Source: Nitrospirales bacterium (GTDB lineage: Bacteria; Nitrospirota; Nitrospiria; Nitrospirales; UBA8639). Taken from it: 12,818 bases of DNA. The stretch is taken from NCBI GenBank assembly GCA_029261305.1, contig JAJDBO010000344.1:1-12818 (forward strand). Direction: 5' to 3'. Every line of letters starts with the position of its first letter. The first letter of the stretch is position 1. Positions 1 through 7,325 of the stretch are shown here, one piece after another. A program made the position numbers and the translations under genes. The notes under the pieces were generated by a model. That model ran no database searches. It was given only the letters and a program-made list of their open reading frames with translations, and was not told the DNA's origin.

Positions 1-122
1 GTAATGTTCAAGTTCGTCATTTCCGCTAGACCCGCACCTTTTCCGCCAAGGAGCTCTCTCATCGAGCCCTTCCCTTCGGCTTTCCCATCCCCGAAGTAGT
101 AGACGTACTTCTTTTTCCGCAT
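1..122 (-). CDS. ppdK: Pyruvate phosphate dikinase, N-terminal fragment (runs off the left edge)
   Basis: Reading the minus strand from an ATG at 120-122 gives 40 codons without a stop to the window edge. The peptide begins MRKKKYVYYFGDGKAEGKG and continues through RELLGGKGAGLAEMTNL. This is the characteristic start of pyruvate phosphate dikinase, whose N-terminal ATP-grasp domain opens with the LLGGKGAGLAEM segment. The enzyme interconverts pyruvate, ATP and phosphate with phosphoenolpyruvate, AMP and pyrophosphate in the cytoplasm. In autotrophs it usually works towards PEP. A strong Shine-Dalgarno (AGGGGGAG on the minus strand) lies a few bases upstream and supports this start. Only about 40 of the usual 870-900 or so residues are visible, so the catalytic histidine and PEP domain cannot be checked. 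It is the last visible gene of a minus-strand series with glyQ and glyS, separated from the preceding gene by 212 bases that hold a candidate promoter of its own. Confidence 0.9.
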   Translation of the reverse strand, partial: MRKKKYVYYFGDGKAEGKGSMRELLGGKGAGLAEMTNLNI

Positions 123-197
123 GCGTTGACTCCCCCTTCTAAGCTTGGATCAATCCAGCCGAAATGTTGACTTCACCACCTTGTGTCGACGAGACGA

Positions 198-226
198 AAA
201 TGTAGCATACATTTATCATTTCTCAA
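198..226 (-). promoter_or_regulatory. Candidate ppdK promoter with overlapping palindrome
   Basis: On the minus strand, TTGAGA (plus coordinates 221-226) and TACATT (199-204) are separated by 16 bases, a plausible sigma-70-type pair about 80 bases upstream of the ppdK start. The -10 hexamer lies inside a perfect inverted repeat, AAATGTA-GCA-TACATTT (198-214), which could be an operator. Only the pattern is seen; promoter activity and any regulator are inferred. Confidence 0.35.
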
Positions 227-334
227 AAAGATTTCTGACAGACGAATGACCGATTTCGAAATTCCGTACAGAGCTAAATCTGGCCAATATTGATCGTTCA
301 AAATTCGAATCTGTCTCGGAAATGGATTGGAACA

Positions 335-784
335 TTAGTGGCCACCTGGATGAAGACGCAGTTGATACCAGTGGAGCAGTGATTGCTTCAATCGCATGCC
401 AGCCAAAATCACCACTACCGTAAATCCCAGCAAACCAAGCATTTGATAGTCAGCATTTCTCGCATTCTGATAGTACAAATTCCCATCTGCCCCCATGGCC
501 AAGGGCTCATTGACCCTCAGCTTATGCACTTGTCCTGTCGGATCGTGAGTATCCAGCCACTCAGAACAGACTTGGAGCGGGCTATCAACCCCAGCAACAT
601 GAGCCAACTGCAATCCGACACAATGTCCACTTGCTGGGTCATACAGATCATCATTGGTTAAGACAAAATCCAAGTCCAACCCACTTGCCCAGAGACCTCC
701 CAACAGCAGCCCATTACACACGATAATTAAGACCAGCGTGACCCAAAAACTAAACCATCGAAACCGCGATTCAGAAAAGATCAT
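335..784 (-). CDS. Small membrane protein with two transmembrane helices, function unknown
   Basis: This is a 149-residue protein I cannot assign to a named family. It has a hydrophobic helix at about residues 11-33 and a second at about 114-131, followed by a basic stretch (RLKQ). The expected topology is both ends in the cytoplasm and a loop of about 80 residues outside. The loop contains two cysteines (C55 and C73) that could form a disulfide in the periplasm, and acidic patches (TNDDLYDP). No enzymatic motif is visible. It sits 53 bases after the glyS stop and upstream of ppdK on the same strand, so co-transcription with glyS is likely. No convincing Shine-Dalgarno precedes the ATG at 782-784. 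Plausible alternatives are a lineage-specific conserved hypothetical or a membrane-anchored accessory protein. The frame is very likely real because of its coherent helices and operon position. Confidence 0.7.
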   Translation of the reverse strand: MIFSESRFRWFSFWVTLVLIIVCNGLLLGGLWASGLDLDFVLTNDDLYDPASGHCVGLQLAHVAGVDSPLQVCSEWLDTHDPTGQVHKLRVNEPLAMGADGNLYYQNARNADYQMLGLLGFTVVVILAGMRLKQSLLHWYQLRLHPGGH

Positions 785-837
785 GGGAGATAGGCATCCC
801 TATTGATGAATGGCCGTCTATCTTAACTCACCAACGA

Positions 838-3060
838 CTACTGGCCTTGGACCTGAATCTGGGACAGGTCACCAATTCCCAAAAATAATTCATCCACTTT
901 CCGCAGCAACGATAGACGGTTGGCGCGCACATCAGGCTCAGGCGCATTGACCAACACCCCATCAAAAAACCCATCGATGGGAGTTTTCAGCTCAATCAAA
1001 GTCCGCAAGGCCCTTGAGTAATCCATTTCAGCGATTGAGGCAGCCACGGTTTCTTGGGCTAAATCAATAACCTGGATCAAGGCCTGTTCAGATTGATGGA
1101 CCAAAAGGTCAGGATTGACGTCATGTGAGGTCCATTGTTCCTTTTCGACTAATCGGTGCGCTCGCTTAAATCCCACCATCAACGGATCAAACTCTTCCAA
1201 GTGGGTCATGGCCTGGAGTGCTTCCATGCGCGAGAACAAATCGGTCATGGAAAACTGATCGACGGGTCGCCCCTTGAGCACGGCATCCATCACATCTTCT
1301 CGAAACCCAAGAACAGTTCGTCCATAGAAGCGCAATCGATCAGCAAGAAATTCGAGTAGTAGGGGAAGCGGCACCCGGCTACTCCTATCCTGTTCATCAT
1401 CCAAAGGTTGGATCGAGGGCACCCCCTGTTTTTCTAATAAGAGTTCGGCCTGGCGAAGAAGATCTACGAGATTGAGATGAATGCTACCTTCCACGATAAT
1501 TCGAACAAGACCAAATGCCTGGCGTCGAAGTGCGAACGGATCTTCGGATCCCGACGGCACCATGCCCACATGAAAAAACGCGGCCAGGGAATCCAACCGA
1601 TCAGCTAAGGAAAGCAAACGCCCGACAGGTGTCTCTGGAATCGTATCCTCTGGCGTGCGAGGCTGATAATACTCCCCTAACGCCTGGCACACCTCCGTGG
1701 GCTCCCCATTGTGGGCGGCATATTGTCTCCCCATCACACCTTGCAGCGTGGGGAATTCGCCAACCATTCCGGTTGAAAGGTCCGCCTTGCTTAACAAGGC
1801 AGCCCGTTGACACACATCTCGAAGCCCGGTAAATCCAGCAGTATCAGCCATCCCCCCAATCAAAGACATCATCCGTTCAGTCTTCTGGAATAACGTTCCA
1901 AGTTTTTTATGAAACACGACCCCACTGAGTCGATTAACGCGATCAGCAAGTTGACCTTTACAGTCATCTTCAAAAAAGTACCGCGCATCCGACAGGCGAG
2001 CGGACAATACACGTTCGTTCCCCACAGTAATTAAATCCATGTTCGGAATCCGCATATTTGTCGGCGCTAGGAATCGTGGCAATAAACTGTTTTGCGAATT
2101 GACCATCGAGAAAAATCCTTGGTGCTCCTTCATTGAAGTAATGAGGACTTCCGGCGGCAAGGCGAGGAACTTTTTATCAAATGACCCACACACCAAATTA
2201 GGACATTCCAGGGAGAACACTGCCTGCTCTAACAACTCGTCATGATTGGCCTGATACGCCTGCCCCTTTACGGACTTCCCAAGCGCCTTGATGAGACCCT
2301 GTAGGGCCACCCGACGCCGAAAAGGATCCACCACCACGCCAGCTTTTTCGAGAGTCGCCTCGTAGGCTTCAGGCCGTTTCACTTCGATCCCCTTCGCGGC
2401 CATCGCCAGGGACACCTTTCCAATCATGAATCGATGTCCCCATGTCCGATTCCCCGACTTCACCCCAGCCAGCTCAATCGATATCGTACGACTTCCTAGG
2501 AGGGAAACGATCCACCGGATCGGTCGAGGATATCGAACGCCGGAGGCATTCCATCGCATGGTCTTGGGAAAAGAAAGTCCTAGAATGAGGGAGGAAAGCA
2601 ATTCGCTTAACACCACTTCCGTGCGACAACCTTCTTGGTGTTTTACGGCACAGACATATTCTCCTTTCGGAGTGTTTCGCACCTCAAGGGTCTTGGCATC
2701 GAGACCTTGTGATTTGGCAAACCCTTCCGCAGCTTTAGTGGGATTCCCCTGCGCGTCGAAGGCTACGGCCCTTGATGGCCCGAGGACTTCTTGAGAGACC
2801 GACGTTTGTTTGAGGGCCACATGCTCTACGATCACGGATAAACGGCGGGGTGTCCCAAATGCGCGAATGGCACCATGAGCAATGCGCTGTTCAGTGAAGG
2901 TCGTTTCAAGCGATTGCGCAAGTTGCGTCATCGCTGGCTGAATCATTTGCCAGGGCAACTCTTCTGAGCCAATTTCGAGAAGAAACGAGGATGTAGCAGA
3001 TACTGAGGATTTAGACTTTGACTTTGAAGGTTGAGACTTTTTGTTTGGTGATGTTTTCAT
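838..3060 (-). CDS. glyS: Glycine--tRNA ligase beta subunit
   Basis: The 740-residue product matches the beta subunit of the bacterial heterotetrameric (alpha2beta2) glycyl-tRNA synthetase, which binds tRNA-Gly and is needed with the alpha subunit to charge it with glycine. The family signature LLEIGSEELP is at residues 27-36. The middle carries conserved GlyS segments such as SFPKTMRW, NRTWGHRF and SARLSDARYFFEDD. The C-terminal anticodon-binding region ends with NRLSLLRKVDELF, a typical DALR-type finish. The protein is longer than the usual roughly 690 residues, partly because the first 25 residues are a Lys/Ser-rich tail not normally present. There is no later methionine before the signature, so this start is the only reasonable one. 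It lies nine bases after glyQ. No clear Shine-Dalgarno is visible, which suggests translational coupling to glyQ. Confidence 0.97.
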   Translation of the reverse strand: MKTSPNKKSQPSKSKSKSSVSATSSFLLEIGSEELPWQMIQPAMTQLAQSLETTFTEQRIAHGAIRAFGTPRRLSVIVEHVALKQTSVSQEVLGPSRAVAFDAQGNPTKAAEGFAKSQGLDAKTLEVRNTPKGEYVCAVKHQEGCRTEVVLSELLSSLILGLSFPKTMRWNASGVRYPRPIRWIVSLLGSRTISIELAGVKSGNRTWGHRFMIGKVSLAMAAKGIEVKRPEAYEATLEKAGVVVDPFRRRVALQGLIKALGKSVKGQAYQANHDELLEQAVFSLECPNLVCGSFDKKFLALPPEVLITSMKEHQGFFSMVNSQNSLLPRFLAPTNMRIPNMDLITVGNERVLSARLSDARYFFEDDCKGQLADRVNRLSGVVFHKKLGTLFQKTERMMSLIGGMADTAGFTGLRDVCQRAALLSKADLSTGMVGEFPTLQGVMGRQYAAHNGEPTEVCQALGEYYQPRTPEDTIPETPVGRLLSLADRLDSLAAFFHVGMVPSGSEDPFALRRQAFGLVRIIVEGSIHLNLVDLLRQAELLLEKQGVPSIQPLDDEQDRSSRVPLPLLLEFLADRLRFYGRTVLGFREDVMDAVLKGRPVDQFSMTDLFSRMEALQAMTHLEEFDPLMVGFKRAHRLVEKEQWTSHDVNPDLLVHQSEQALIQVIDLAQETVAASIAEMDYSRALRTLIELKTPIDGFFDGVLVNAPEPDVRANRLSLLRKVDELFLGIGDLSQIQVQGQ

Positions 3061-3069
3061 GCCGAAGCG

Positions 3070-4038
3070 TTATTTCTTTTTCAAAGATGACGCGACTGCC
3101 CGAGATCTAGATTTGGCCTTCGTCATGGCAGGAGTCCGCGTTGATCCCTTTGACGGGATCTCCACACTGACGTTCTTCAATAAAGGAAACCCCATGCTCT
3201 CACGACGCTCAACATAGGCAACGGCACAGCCTCGAGCTAAACCCCGCACCCGTCCAATATACCCTGTGCGTTCCGCCACACTGATCGCTCCACGAGCATC
3301 TAACACATTAAACAGATGTGAGGACTTCATACAGTAATCATAGGCCGGGAGGACCAGGCCCTGCTCCAAGAGTTTGCGGCATTCCGCTTCACATGACGAA
3401 AACATCTCACTCACCATGCTGACATCAGCCACTTCAAAATTATAGGTCGAGAACTGCACTTCGGCATCATGAAAGAGATCACCATAGGTCGTACCAGGGG
3501 TCCAAATCAGGTCGTAGACGTTATCAACTTCCTGAATATACATCGCAATACGTTCGGTCCCATAGGTGAGCTCAACCGTGATGGGATCCAGAGTTTGTCC
3601 ACCCGCTTCTTGAAAATAGGTAAACTGCGTGATTTCCATTCCATCTAATCGCACTTCCCATCCCAAACCCCATGCTCCCAGCGTGGGAGACTCCCAGTCA
3701 TCTTGGATGAATTGAATATCATGCTTGCGAGGATCAATCCCCAGAGCCGCTAAACTTTCGAGATAGAGAGATTGAATATTATCCGGGCAAGGTTTCATGA
3801 CCACTTGATATTGGTAGTAATGTTGGAGGCGGTTTGGATTTTCGCCATACCGGCCATCCGTCGGTCTTCGACAAGGCTCAGCATAGGCAGCACGCCAAGG
3901 TTCGGGACCTAATGCGCGGAGAAGTGTTGCGGGATTAAAAGTACCAGCACCCTTTTCTACATCATAGGGCTGGCAAATAATGCACTGTTGATTTGCCCAA
4001 AAGTGATGGAGAGCGAGAATGAGATCCTGAACGGTCAC
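3070..4038 (-). CDS. glyQ: Glycine--tRNA ligase alpha subunit
   Basis: The 322-residue product is the catalytic alpha subunit of the alpha2beta2 glycyl-tRNA synthetase. It carries the class II fold that activates glycine with ATP. Very conserved GlyQ segments are visible in order: [16 protein letters not shown] (23-38), [12 protein letters not shown] (41-52), [20 protein letters not shown] (57-76), [17 protein letters not shown] (113-129) and the [14 protein letters not shown] region (241-254). The start is a GTG at 4036-4038. It gives MTVQDLIL, which matches the family N-terminus, and no other in-frame start fits. The upstream bases are C-rich with no good Shine-Dalgarno. The family core ends near GFPLL (283-287). 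About 30 further residues form a basic Lys/Arg/Ser-rich tail that ends in KKK. It is the first gene of the glyQ-glyS pair. Confidence 0.97.
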   Translation of the reverse strand: MTVQDLILALHHFWANQQCIICQPYDVEKGAGTFNPATLLRALGPEPWRAAYAEPCRRPTDGRYGENPNRLQHYYQYQVVMKPCPDNIQSLYLESLAALGIDPRKHDIQFIQDDWESPTLGAWGLGWEVRLDGMEITQFTYFQEAGGQTLDPITVELTYGTERIAMYIQEVDNVYDLIWTPGTTYGDLFHDAEVQFSTYNFEVADVSMVSEMFSSCEAECRKLLEQGLVLPAYDYCMKSSHLFNVLDARGAISVAERTGYIGRVRGLARGCAVAYVERRESMGFPLLKNVSVEIPSKGSTRTPAMTKAKSRSRAVASSLKKK

Positions 4039-4105
4039 AGGGGGTGTTTGAAGCCTATTCTGAAGAGTCAGATTAGCGATCGGAATGAGTGAAAAACATT
4101 AAGGT

Positions 4106-4136
4106 CTACGTTTCAATTTAGGAGTTTTGAACGTAG
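4106..4136. repeat. Short inverted repeat upstream of glyQ
   Basis: CTACGTT (4106-4112) is matched by AACGTAG (4130-4136). With a one-base bulge the pairing extends three more bases on each side. It lies about 70-100 bases upstream of the glyQ start in the divergent region shared with the lipoprotein gene. There is no adjacent T-tract, so it is more like an operator or leader hairpin than a terminator. Function is unknown. Confidence 0.4.
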
Positions 4137-4187
4137 CAATAAAGGGTAGTAGTGTCAAGATAACAGGTTGATAAATCAGGAAAACCC

Positions 4188-4216
4188 TTGCCTTTTTATC
4201 AAGGCTTGATTATATT
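4188..4216 (+). promoter_or_regulatory. Sigma-70-type promoter of the small lipoprotein gene
   Basis: TTGCCT (4188-4193) and TATATT (4211-4216) are separated by exactly 17 bases and lie about 35-60 bases upstream of the ATG at 4250. The spacing and hexamers fit a vegetative promoter, with transcription expected to start near 4223. A small inverted repeat, GCCTT/AAGGC, overlaps the -35 and spacer. Confidence 0.6.
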
Positions 4217-4235
4217 GCCAACTCGTTCAGCACAA

Positions 4236-4558
4236 GGAGGAGATTTTTTATGAAGACCACGCTTTTTCTGTTTCGTAGTTTCTTAGGTATTTCTGCGGCG
4301 ACGCTACTCATGTTTGGTTGTGCAGAAATGCAAATGGAAGGCGGAGGCTCTGGATCCAGCGGGTCTGGGTACAGTACAGCAACCCCTGCTCCAGTCTCTA
4401 GCTCAGATGTCGCCTCGGGTCACTATGGAGATACCCTGGATGCCTGTCTCAGTCGAATTCCAGGCAGTGCCACCGATGGACAACGCATGGTCGCCGAAGG
4501 CACTTGCCAACGTGACGAAGCTGCCCGTCAGTCCATTGATGCTGTCCCTGGGAATTAA
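4236..4558 (+). CDS. Small Gly/Ser-rich lipoprotein, function unknown (coding part 4250-4558, with its ribosome binding site)
   Basis: The ATG at 4250 follows a near-perfect Shine-Dalgarno (AAGGAGGAG, about 4236-4244) at good spacing. The 102-residue product starts with a typical lipoprotein signal: basic MKTTLFLFR, a hydrophobic core, then LLMFGC with the likely lipidated cysteine at residue 24. The lipobox is imperfect, with Met at the -3 position. A flexible Gly/Ser/Pro stretch (about 31-52) follows. The conserved-looking C-terminal part has two more cysteines (C66 and C86), which may form a disulfide. No enzymatic motif is visible, so I would expect a small outer-membrane or periplasm-facing lipoprotein. 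The strong ribosome binding site and promoter suggest good expression. It stands alone, divergent from glyQ and convergent with the cupredoxin gene. Confidence 0.8.
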
Positions 4559-4573
4559 TTGGACATTTCAGTG

Positions 4574-4598
4574 TTGGAATTAAATTTCTAGATTCCAA
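4574..4598. terminator. Inverted repeat after the lipoprotein gene, possible terminator
   Basis: TTGGAAT (4574-4580) pairs with ATTCCAA (4592-4598) across an 11-base loop, starting 16 bases after the lipoprotein stop codon. The stem is short and AT-rich and no clear T-tract follows, so a role in termination or transcript-end protection is only a guess from position. Confidence 0.35.
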
Positions 4599-4629
4599 GT
4601 ATCCAGCGCGTTTACAAACATACGCATAC

Positions 4630-4678
4630 AGGCAGGTAGCGAAGACACCTTGCACAAAGGACTATTCACTACCTGCCT
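4630..4678. terminator. Ten-base-pair inverted repeat between convergent genes, possible bidirectional terminator
   Basis: AGGCAGGTAG (4630-4639) is perfectly complementary to CTACCTGCCT (4669-4678). The 29-base loop itself holds a CCTT/AAGG mini-hairpin. The right arm overlaps the last codons and stop of the minus-strand cupredoxin gene. The position between two convergent 3' ends suits a shared terminator, but neither side has a T-tract, so intrinsic termination is not proven. Confidence 0.45.
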
Positions 4679-5054
4679 CTTCCACCACGAACATCCCCTT
4701 CATTCCTCGATGGCCCTTAATCGGGCACCGAAAGTCGTAGACCCCGGAAGACAAAGTAAGAATCAATTCAACGCTTTTCCCTGGGGCAATAGCCAAACCT
4801 TGCTTGGCATCAAAGATTTCCCCTTCAGGCTTCCCCACCACCTTCACATCTGAATCAGCAAACATTCGGCTTTTGAATCGGTGAAGTTCTCTGCCGTGAT
4901 TTCTTACAACAAGACGAATGGGTTGATCAGAAAGGAGACGAAGTTGAGTAGGATTGAAGCGAAAGTCTTCAATGGTCAGGCTCGCCTCCTGGTATTCACC
5001 AGAACATCCGATTCCCAAAAGGGAAGCAACAAGAATTAAGAAAATGGCCTGCAT
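4662..5054 (-). CDS. Cupredoxin-like (type 1 copper) lipoprotein
   Basis: I place the start at the ATG at 5052-5054, not further upstream. It is preceded by AGGCGG on the minus strand and gives a proper lipoprotein signal (MQAIFLILVASLLGIGC, cysteine 17). The mature part of about 113 residues has the beta-rich cupredoxin pattern. The candidate copper ligands are H58 (in NHGRELHRF) and C110, H115 and M118 in CPIKGHRGM, with M121 as an alternative to M118. The C-x4-H-x2-M spacing is that of blue-copper-type sites. The expected role is electron transfer or copper binding at the outer face of a membrane. Partners cannot be told from the neighbours. It diverges from thiD across 100 bases and converges with the small lipoprotein gene. 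The copper site is inferred from motif only. The protein could also be a copper-free cupredoxin-fold relative. Confidence 0.82.
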   Translation of the reverse strand: MQAIFLILVASLLGIGCSGEYQEASLTIEDFRFNPTQLRLLSDQPIRLVVRNHGRELHRFKSRMFADSDVKVVGKPEGEIFDAKQGLAIAPGKSVELILTLSSGVYDFRCPIKGHRGMKGMFVVEEAGSE

Positions 5055-5154
5055 TTGACCGCCTATAACATGGATGGTAGATTCATCAACTCCTATTAAA
5101 TTCCCCGCGACCAATGAGTTTCAAGTTCTTTTCACACCCCGTAAGTATTTCCTC

Positions 5155-5940
5155 ATGAAACAAGTATTAACTATTGCAGGATCAGATTCAGGCGGCGGCG
5201 CTGGCATTCAGGCTGATCTGAAAGCCATGTCAGCTAATGGCACCTATGCGATGTCGGTGATTACGTCCATCACTGCACAAAACACCAAAGGCGTGACCGC
5301 CATCCATGATCTTCCCGACACGATTATTGAAGCGCAAATCGATGCTATCTTCGACGACTTTGAAGTCGCGGCCGTAAAAACCGGAATGCTTTCGACCGCC
5401 ACGATCACAGCACTGGTCGGTCGAAAAATGAAACAGTACGGTGTTACCAAGCTCATCGTCGATCCCGTGATGGTCTCGAAAAGTGGCCAGGACCTGTTGC
5501 AGCCAAATGCGATTGATTGGATGAAACAAGACCTTATTCCTTTAGCCTATCTTCTCACCCCCAATATTCCCGAAGCTGAACGTTTGACTGGAACCACCAT
5601 TCGAACGCTTAAAGAAGCTCGGGAGGCGGCAAAAGTGTTACACCAATTAGGCTGTCAACACGTTCTCATTAAAGGAGGCCATTTACTCGAACGTCCCGCC
5701 ACGGACCTGCTCTATGATGGCCGCTTCTTTCGAATGTTTCCCGGTGAATTTATCGACACGAACACGACCCATGGAACCGGATGCACCTTTGCCTCAGCCA
5801 TTACGGCGCAACTCGCCTTAGGAAAACCCATTGCCGATGCCATTGAAGCCGCCAAAACCTATACGACATCCGCTATTCGTCATGGACTCTCTATTGGCCA
5901 CGGGCACGGCCCCACCAACCATTTCTTTTTTCTGTCCTAA
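5155..5940 (+). CDS. thiD: Hydroxymethylpyrimidine / phosphomethylpyrimidine kinase
   Basis: The 261-residue product is ThiD, which phosphorylates 4-amino-5-hydroxymethyl-2-methylpyrimidine and then its monophosphate to supply the pyrimidine half of thiamine. Ribokinase-superfamily features are clear: the N-terminal IAGSDSGGGAGIQADLK (7-23), the substrate-side AQNTKGV (41-47), DPVMVSKSG (103-111), LTPNIPEAE (134-142), IKGGH (172-176) and the anion-hole motif THGTGCTFASA (205-215). The C-terminus ends GHGHGPTNHF as in many ThiD proteins. The frame stays open upstream to 5074, but the ATG at 5155 (MKQVLTIAG) matches the family start and I chose it. The Shine-Dalgarno is weak. No other thiamine gene or TPP riboswitch is visible nearby, so the rest of the pathway must lie elsewhere. 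Confidence 0.96.
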   Translation: MKQVLTIAGSDSGGGAGIQADLKAMSANGTYAMSVITSITAQNTKGVTAIHDLPDTIIEAQIDAIFDDFEVAAVKTGMLSTATITALVGRKMKQYGVTKLIVDPVMVSKSGQDLLQPNAIDWMKQDLIPLAYLLTPNIPEAERLTGTTIRTLKEAREAAKVLHQLGCQHVLIKGGHLLERPATDLLYDGRFFRMFPGEFIDTNTTHGTGCTFASAITAQLALGKPIADAIEAAKTYTTSAIRHGLSIGHGHGPTNHFFFLS

Positions 5941-5992
5941 CTCACACTTCCTGTTTATTAACTAACGCGGTAAAATCTTACCTTCAATGGTT

Positions 5993-6016
5993 TGACAACC
6001 ACCTCCATGATTGTCA
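5993..6016. repeat. Inverted repeat just upstream of the hydrolase gene
   Basis: TGACAA (5993-5998) pairs with TTGTCA (6011-6016) across a 12-base loop, ending 10 bases before the hydrolase ATG. The left arm is part of a TTGACA hexamer (5992-5997), but no convincing -10 box lies at the right distance. It could be an operator or a hairpin that limits ribosome access. Evidence is positional only. Confidence 0.3.
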
Positions 6017-6026
6017 GGATTTCCTA

Positions 6027-6827
6027 ATGGAAGCCAACCAGACGACACTTTCACTTGAATACCCGTATGGCCAAACCTCGGCCCTACTCACGGAACCTGC
6101 TGCAGGCTCAGCAACAGTCGTCATCCTCTGTCATGGTTTTTTGTCCAATAAAAGTAGTCGCACGAATCTTCGGCTCACGGAGTTACTCGTCCCAAAAGGA
6201 ATCAGCACCCTTTCCTTTGATTGGTTTGGCATGGGGGATTCCGGTGGAACATTTGCAGACCTCACGGTTAGCCGCTGCCAGGCTCAACTCGAATCTGTCA
6301 TCACGGACATTCAGAAAAGAGGATACCAGCACATTGGGCTGATTGGGTCCAGCTTTGGAGGGCTACTAGCGATCCTGGCTGGAGCCTACCACCCGGAGTT
6401 GTTTGCTATCGGACTGAAATGTCCTGTGCCTGACTTCCCGGAAATGCTCGAGTTGGAATTTGGGCAAGACGGTCTCAACAAATGGAAACAGACACACACC
6501 ATTCCAAATGTGATCGGAGGGCCGGATCCTATGGCTTTGCATTTCGAGTTTTATCAGGAATGCCGCCAATTCAATGCTTACAAACAAGCCGACAACATCA
6601 CGGTGCCCTGCCTTATTGTCCACGGAGACCAGGATGAATTGGTTCCCCTCCACCAAATTCACCAGTTACATAAGAACCTGGCAGGAGAGAAAAAGCTCCT
6701 TGTACTCCCCCAAGCCAATCACCACTTTGGGCGACCTGAAGATTTTCGTACGATGAGTGTCGCATTGAAAGATTGGATGGTGGCACACTCCACCTCCTCT
6801 CTCACAGCTTCGCGGAGTCCCTCATGA
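6027..6827 (+). CDS. Alpha/beta hydrolase (serine hydrolase, substrate unknown)
   Basis: The 266-residue cytoplasmic protein has the alpha/beta hydrolase layout: an oxyanion-side HGF (36-38), FDWFGMGDSGG (64-74), the nucleophile elbow GSSFGG with Ser109 (107-112), the acid in HGDQDELVP (Asp203) and the catalytic histidine in ANHHF (His232). All three catalytic residues appear present, so an active esterase, thioesterase or peptidase-like hydrolase is likely. The substrate cannot be told. No signal peptide is visible. An AGGA precedes the ATG at 6027 by a few bases. The stop codon overlaps the start of the next gene (ATGA at 6824-6827), so the two are translationally coupled. An upstream thiD gene on the same strand is 86 bases away and may share the transcript. 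Confidence 0.88.
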   Translation: MEANQTTLSLEYPYGQTSALLTEPAAGSATVVILCHGFLSNKSSRTNLRLTELLVPKGISTLSFDWFGMGDSGGTFADLTVSRCQAQLESVITDIQKRGYQHIGLIGSSFGGLLAILAGAYHPELFAIGLKCPVPDFPEMLELEFGQDGLNKWKQTHTIPNVIGGPDPMALHFEFYQECRQFNAYKQADNITVPCLIVHGDQDELVPLHQIHQLHKNLAGEKKLLVLPQANHHFGRPEDFRTMSVALKDWMVAHSTSSLTASRSPS

Positions 6828-7294
6828 AAGACACCGCCCCCCCTCTACGAGAAGAGCAATTGGAAGTCGTGCGGGTCTTGTACCCCTGGTACAAAGAAGA
6901 AGTGTATCGACGGCGAGAACAGATGGTACGACTCACGGCTTTTGGAAGTGCCTTCCTCGTTCTTCTACTCATCACGATCTTGGCACTCGCTCCACCATAT
7001 CCCGTCGACCCCATTGTAAAAATTTTCTCAATGTCAGGCGTCGCTTTATTTTCAGCCTTATTCATCTACCTCATCTTGCAACAACGAGACCGTCATCGCC
7101 TGGCAAAGAAAACGTTGATCGAAATTGAAAAAGTCCTTGGGCTTTATGAAGAAGGCGTCTATCTGGAAGGCAAAACACTCTATCCTGAAGATTGGCAAAC
7201 CGCCTGGCTGAGTGACCGAAGTGTCACCGTCTACATCGCGGTGATCGCCGCACTCGCAGTTCTTGTCATTGCTTCAGTACTCGCAAAAGGGTAA
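6824..7294 (+). CDS. Three-helix membrane protein, function unknown
   Basis: The 156-residue protein starts at the ATG at 6824, which overlaps the hydrolase stop (ATGA) and follows GGAG. The same frame is open a little further upstream, but the overlapping start is the natural one. After a charged, helical N-terminal segment (about 1-35, rich in Glu and Arg), three hydrophobic helices lie at about 38-57, 67-86 and 135-153. Between the second and third is a soluble stretch with a Tyr/Glu-rich part (GLYEEGVYLEGKTLYPEDW, 106-124). I do not recognise a family. Coupling to the hydrolase suggests the two act together at the inner membrane, but that is inference from overlap alone. Confidence 0.8.
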   Translation: MKDTAPPLREEQLEVVRVLYPWYKEEVYRRREQMVRLTAFGSAFLVLLLITILALAPPYPVDPIVKIFSMSGVALFSALFIYLILQQRDRHRLAKKTLIEIEKVLGLYEEGVYLEGKTLYPEDWQTAWLSDRSVTVYIAVIAALAVLVIASVLAKG

Positions 7295-7325
7295 CACATT
7301 GGAATCCGGTTATTATAAATTTTTA

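Noticed and set aside
241..334. Degenerate copy of the TTCGAA element near TTTCGAAATTCC
   Set aside because: Only short TTCGAA-like words are shared with the element at 7326-7432, and no paired arms are present.
1515..1832. Open frames antisense to glyS, including 1515-1832, 2039-2245 and 2426-2794
   Set aside because: They lie opposite a highly conserved gene and show no domain or ribosome binding site; they are shadows of the coding strand.
4039..4249. Glycine riboswitch or T-box leader upstream of glyQ
   Set aside because: I looked for a structured leader with a T-box or paired aptamers and found only a short inverted repeat and no terminator hairpin with a T-tract.
5055..5114. Upstream extension of the cupredoxin frame
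   Set aside because: The added 20 residues would bury the lipoprotein signal inside the protein; the ATG at 5054 has an SD-like AGGCGG and a proper signal peptide.
5074..5154. Upstream extension of the thiD frame
   Set aside because: The extra 27 residues have no family counterpart, while the ATG at 5155 gives the exact ThiD N-terminus.
6773..6823. Earlier start for the three-helix membrane protein
   Set aside because: It would extend deep into the hydrolase gene in another frame; the ATGA overlap with a GGAG upstream is the usual arrangement.
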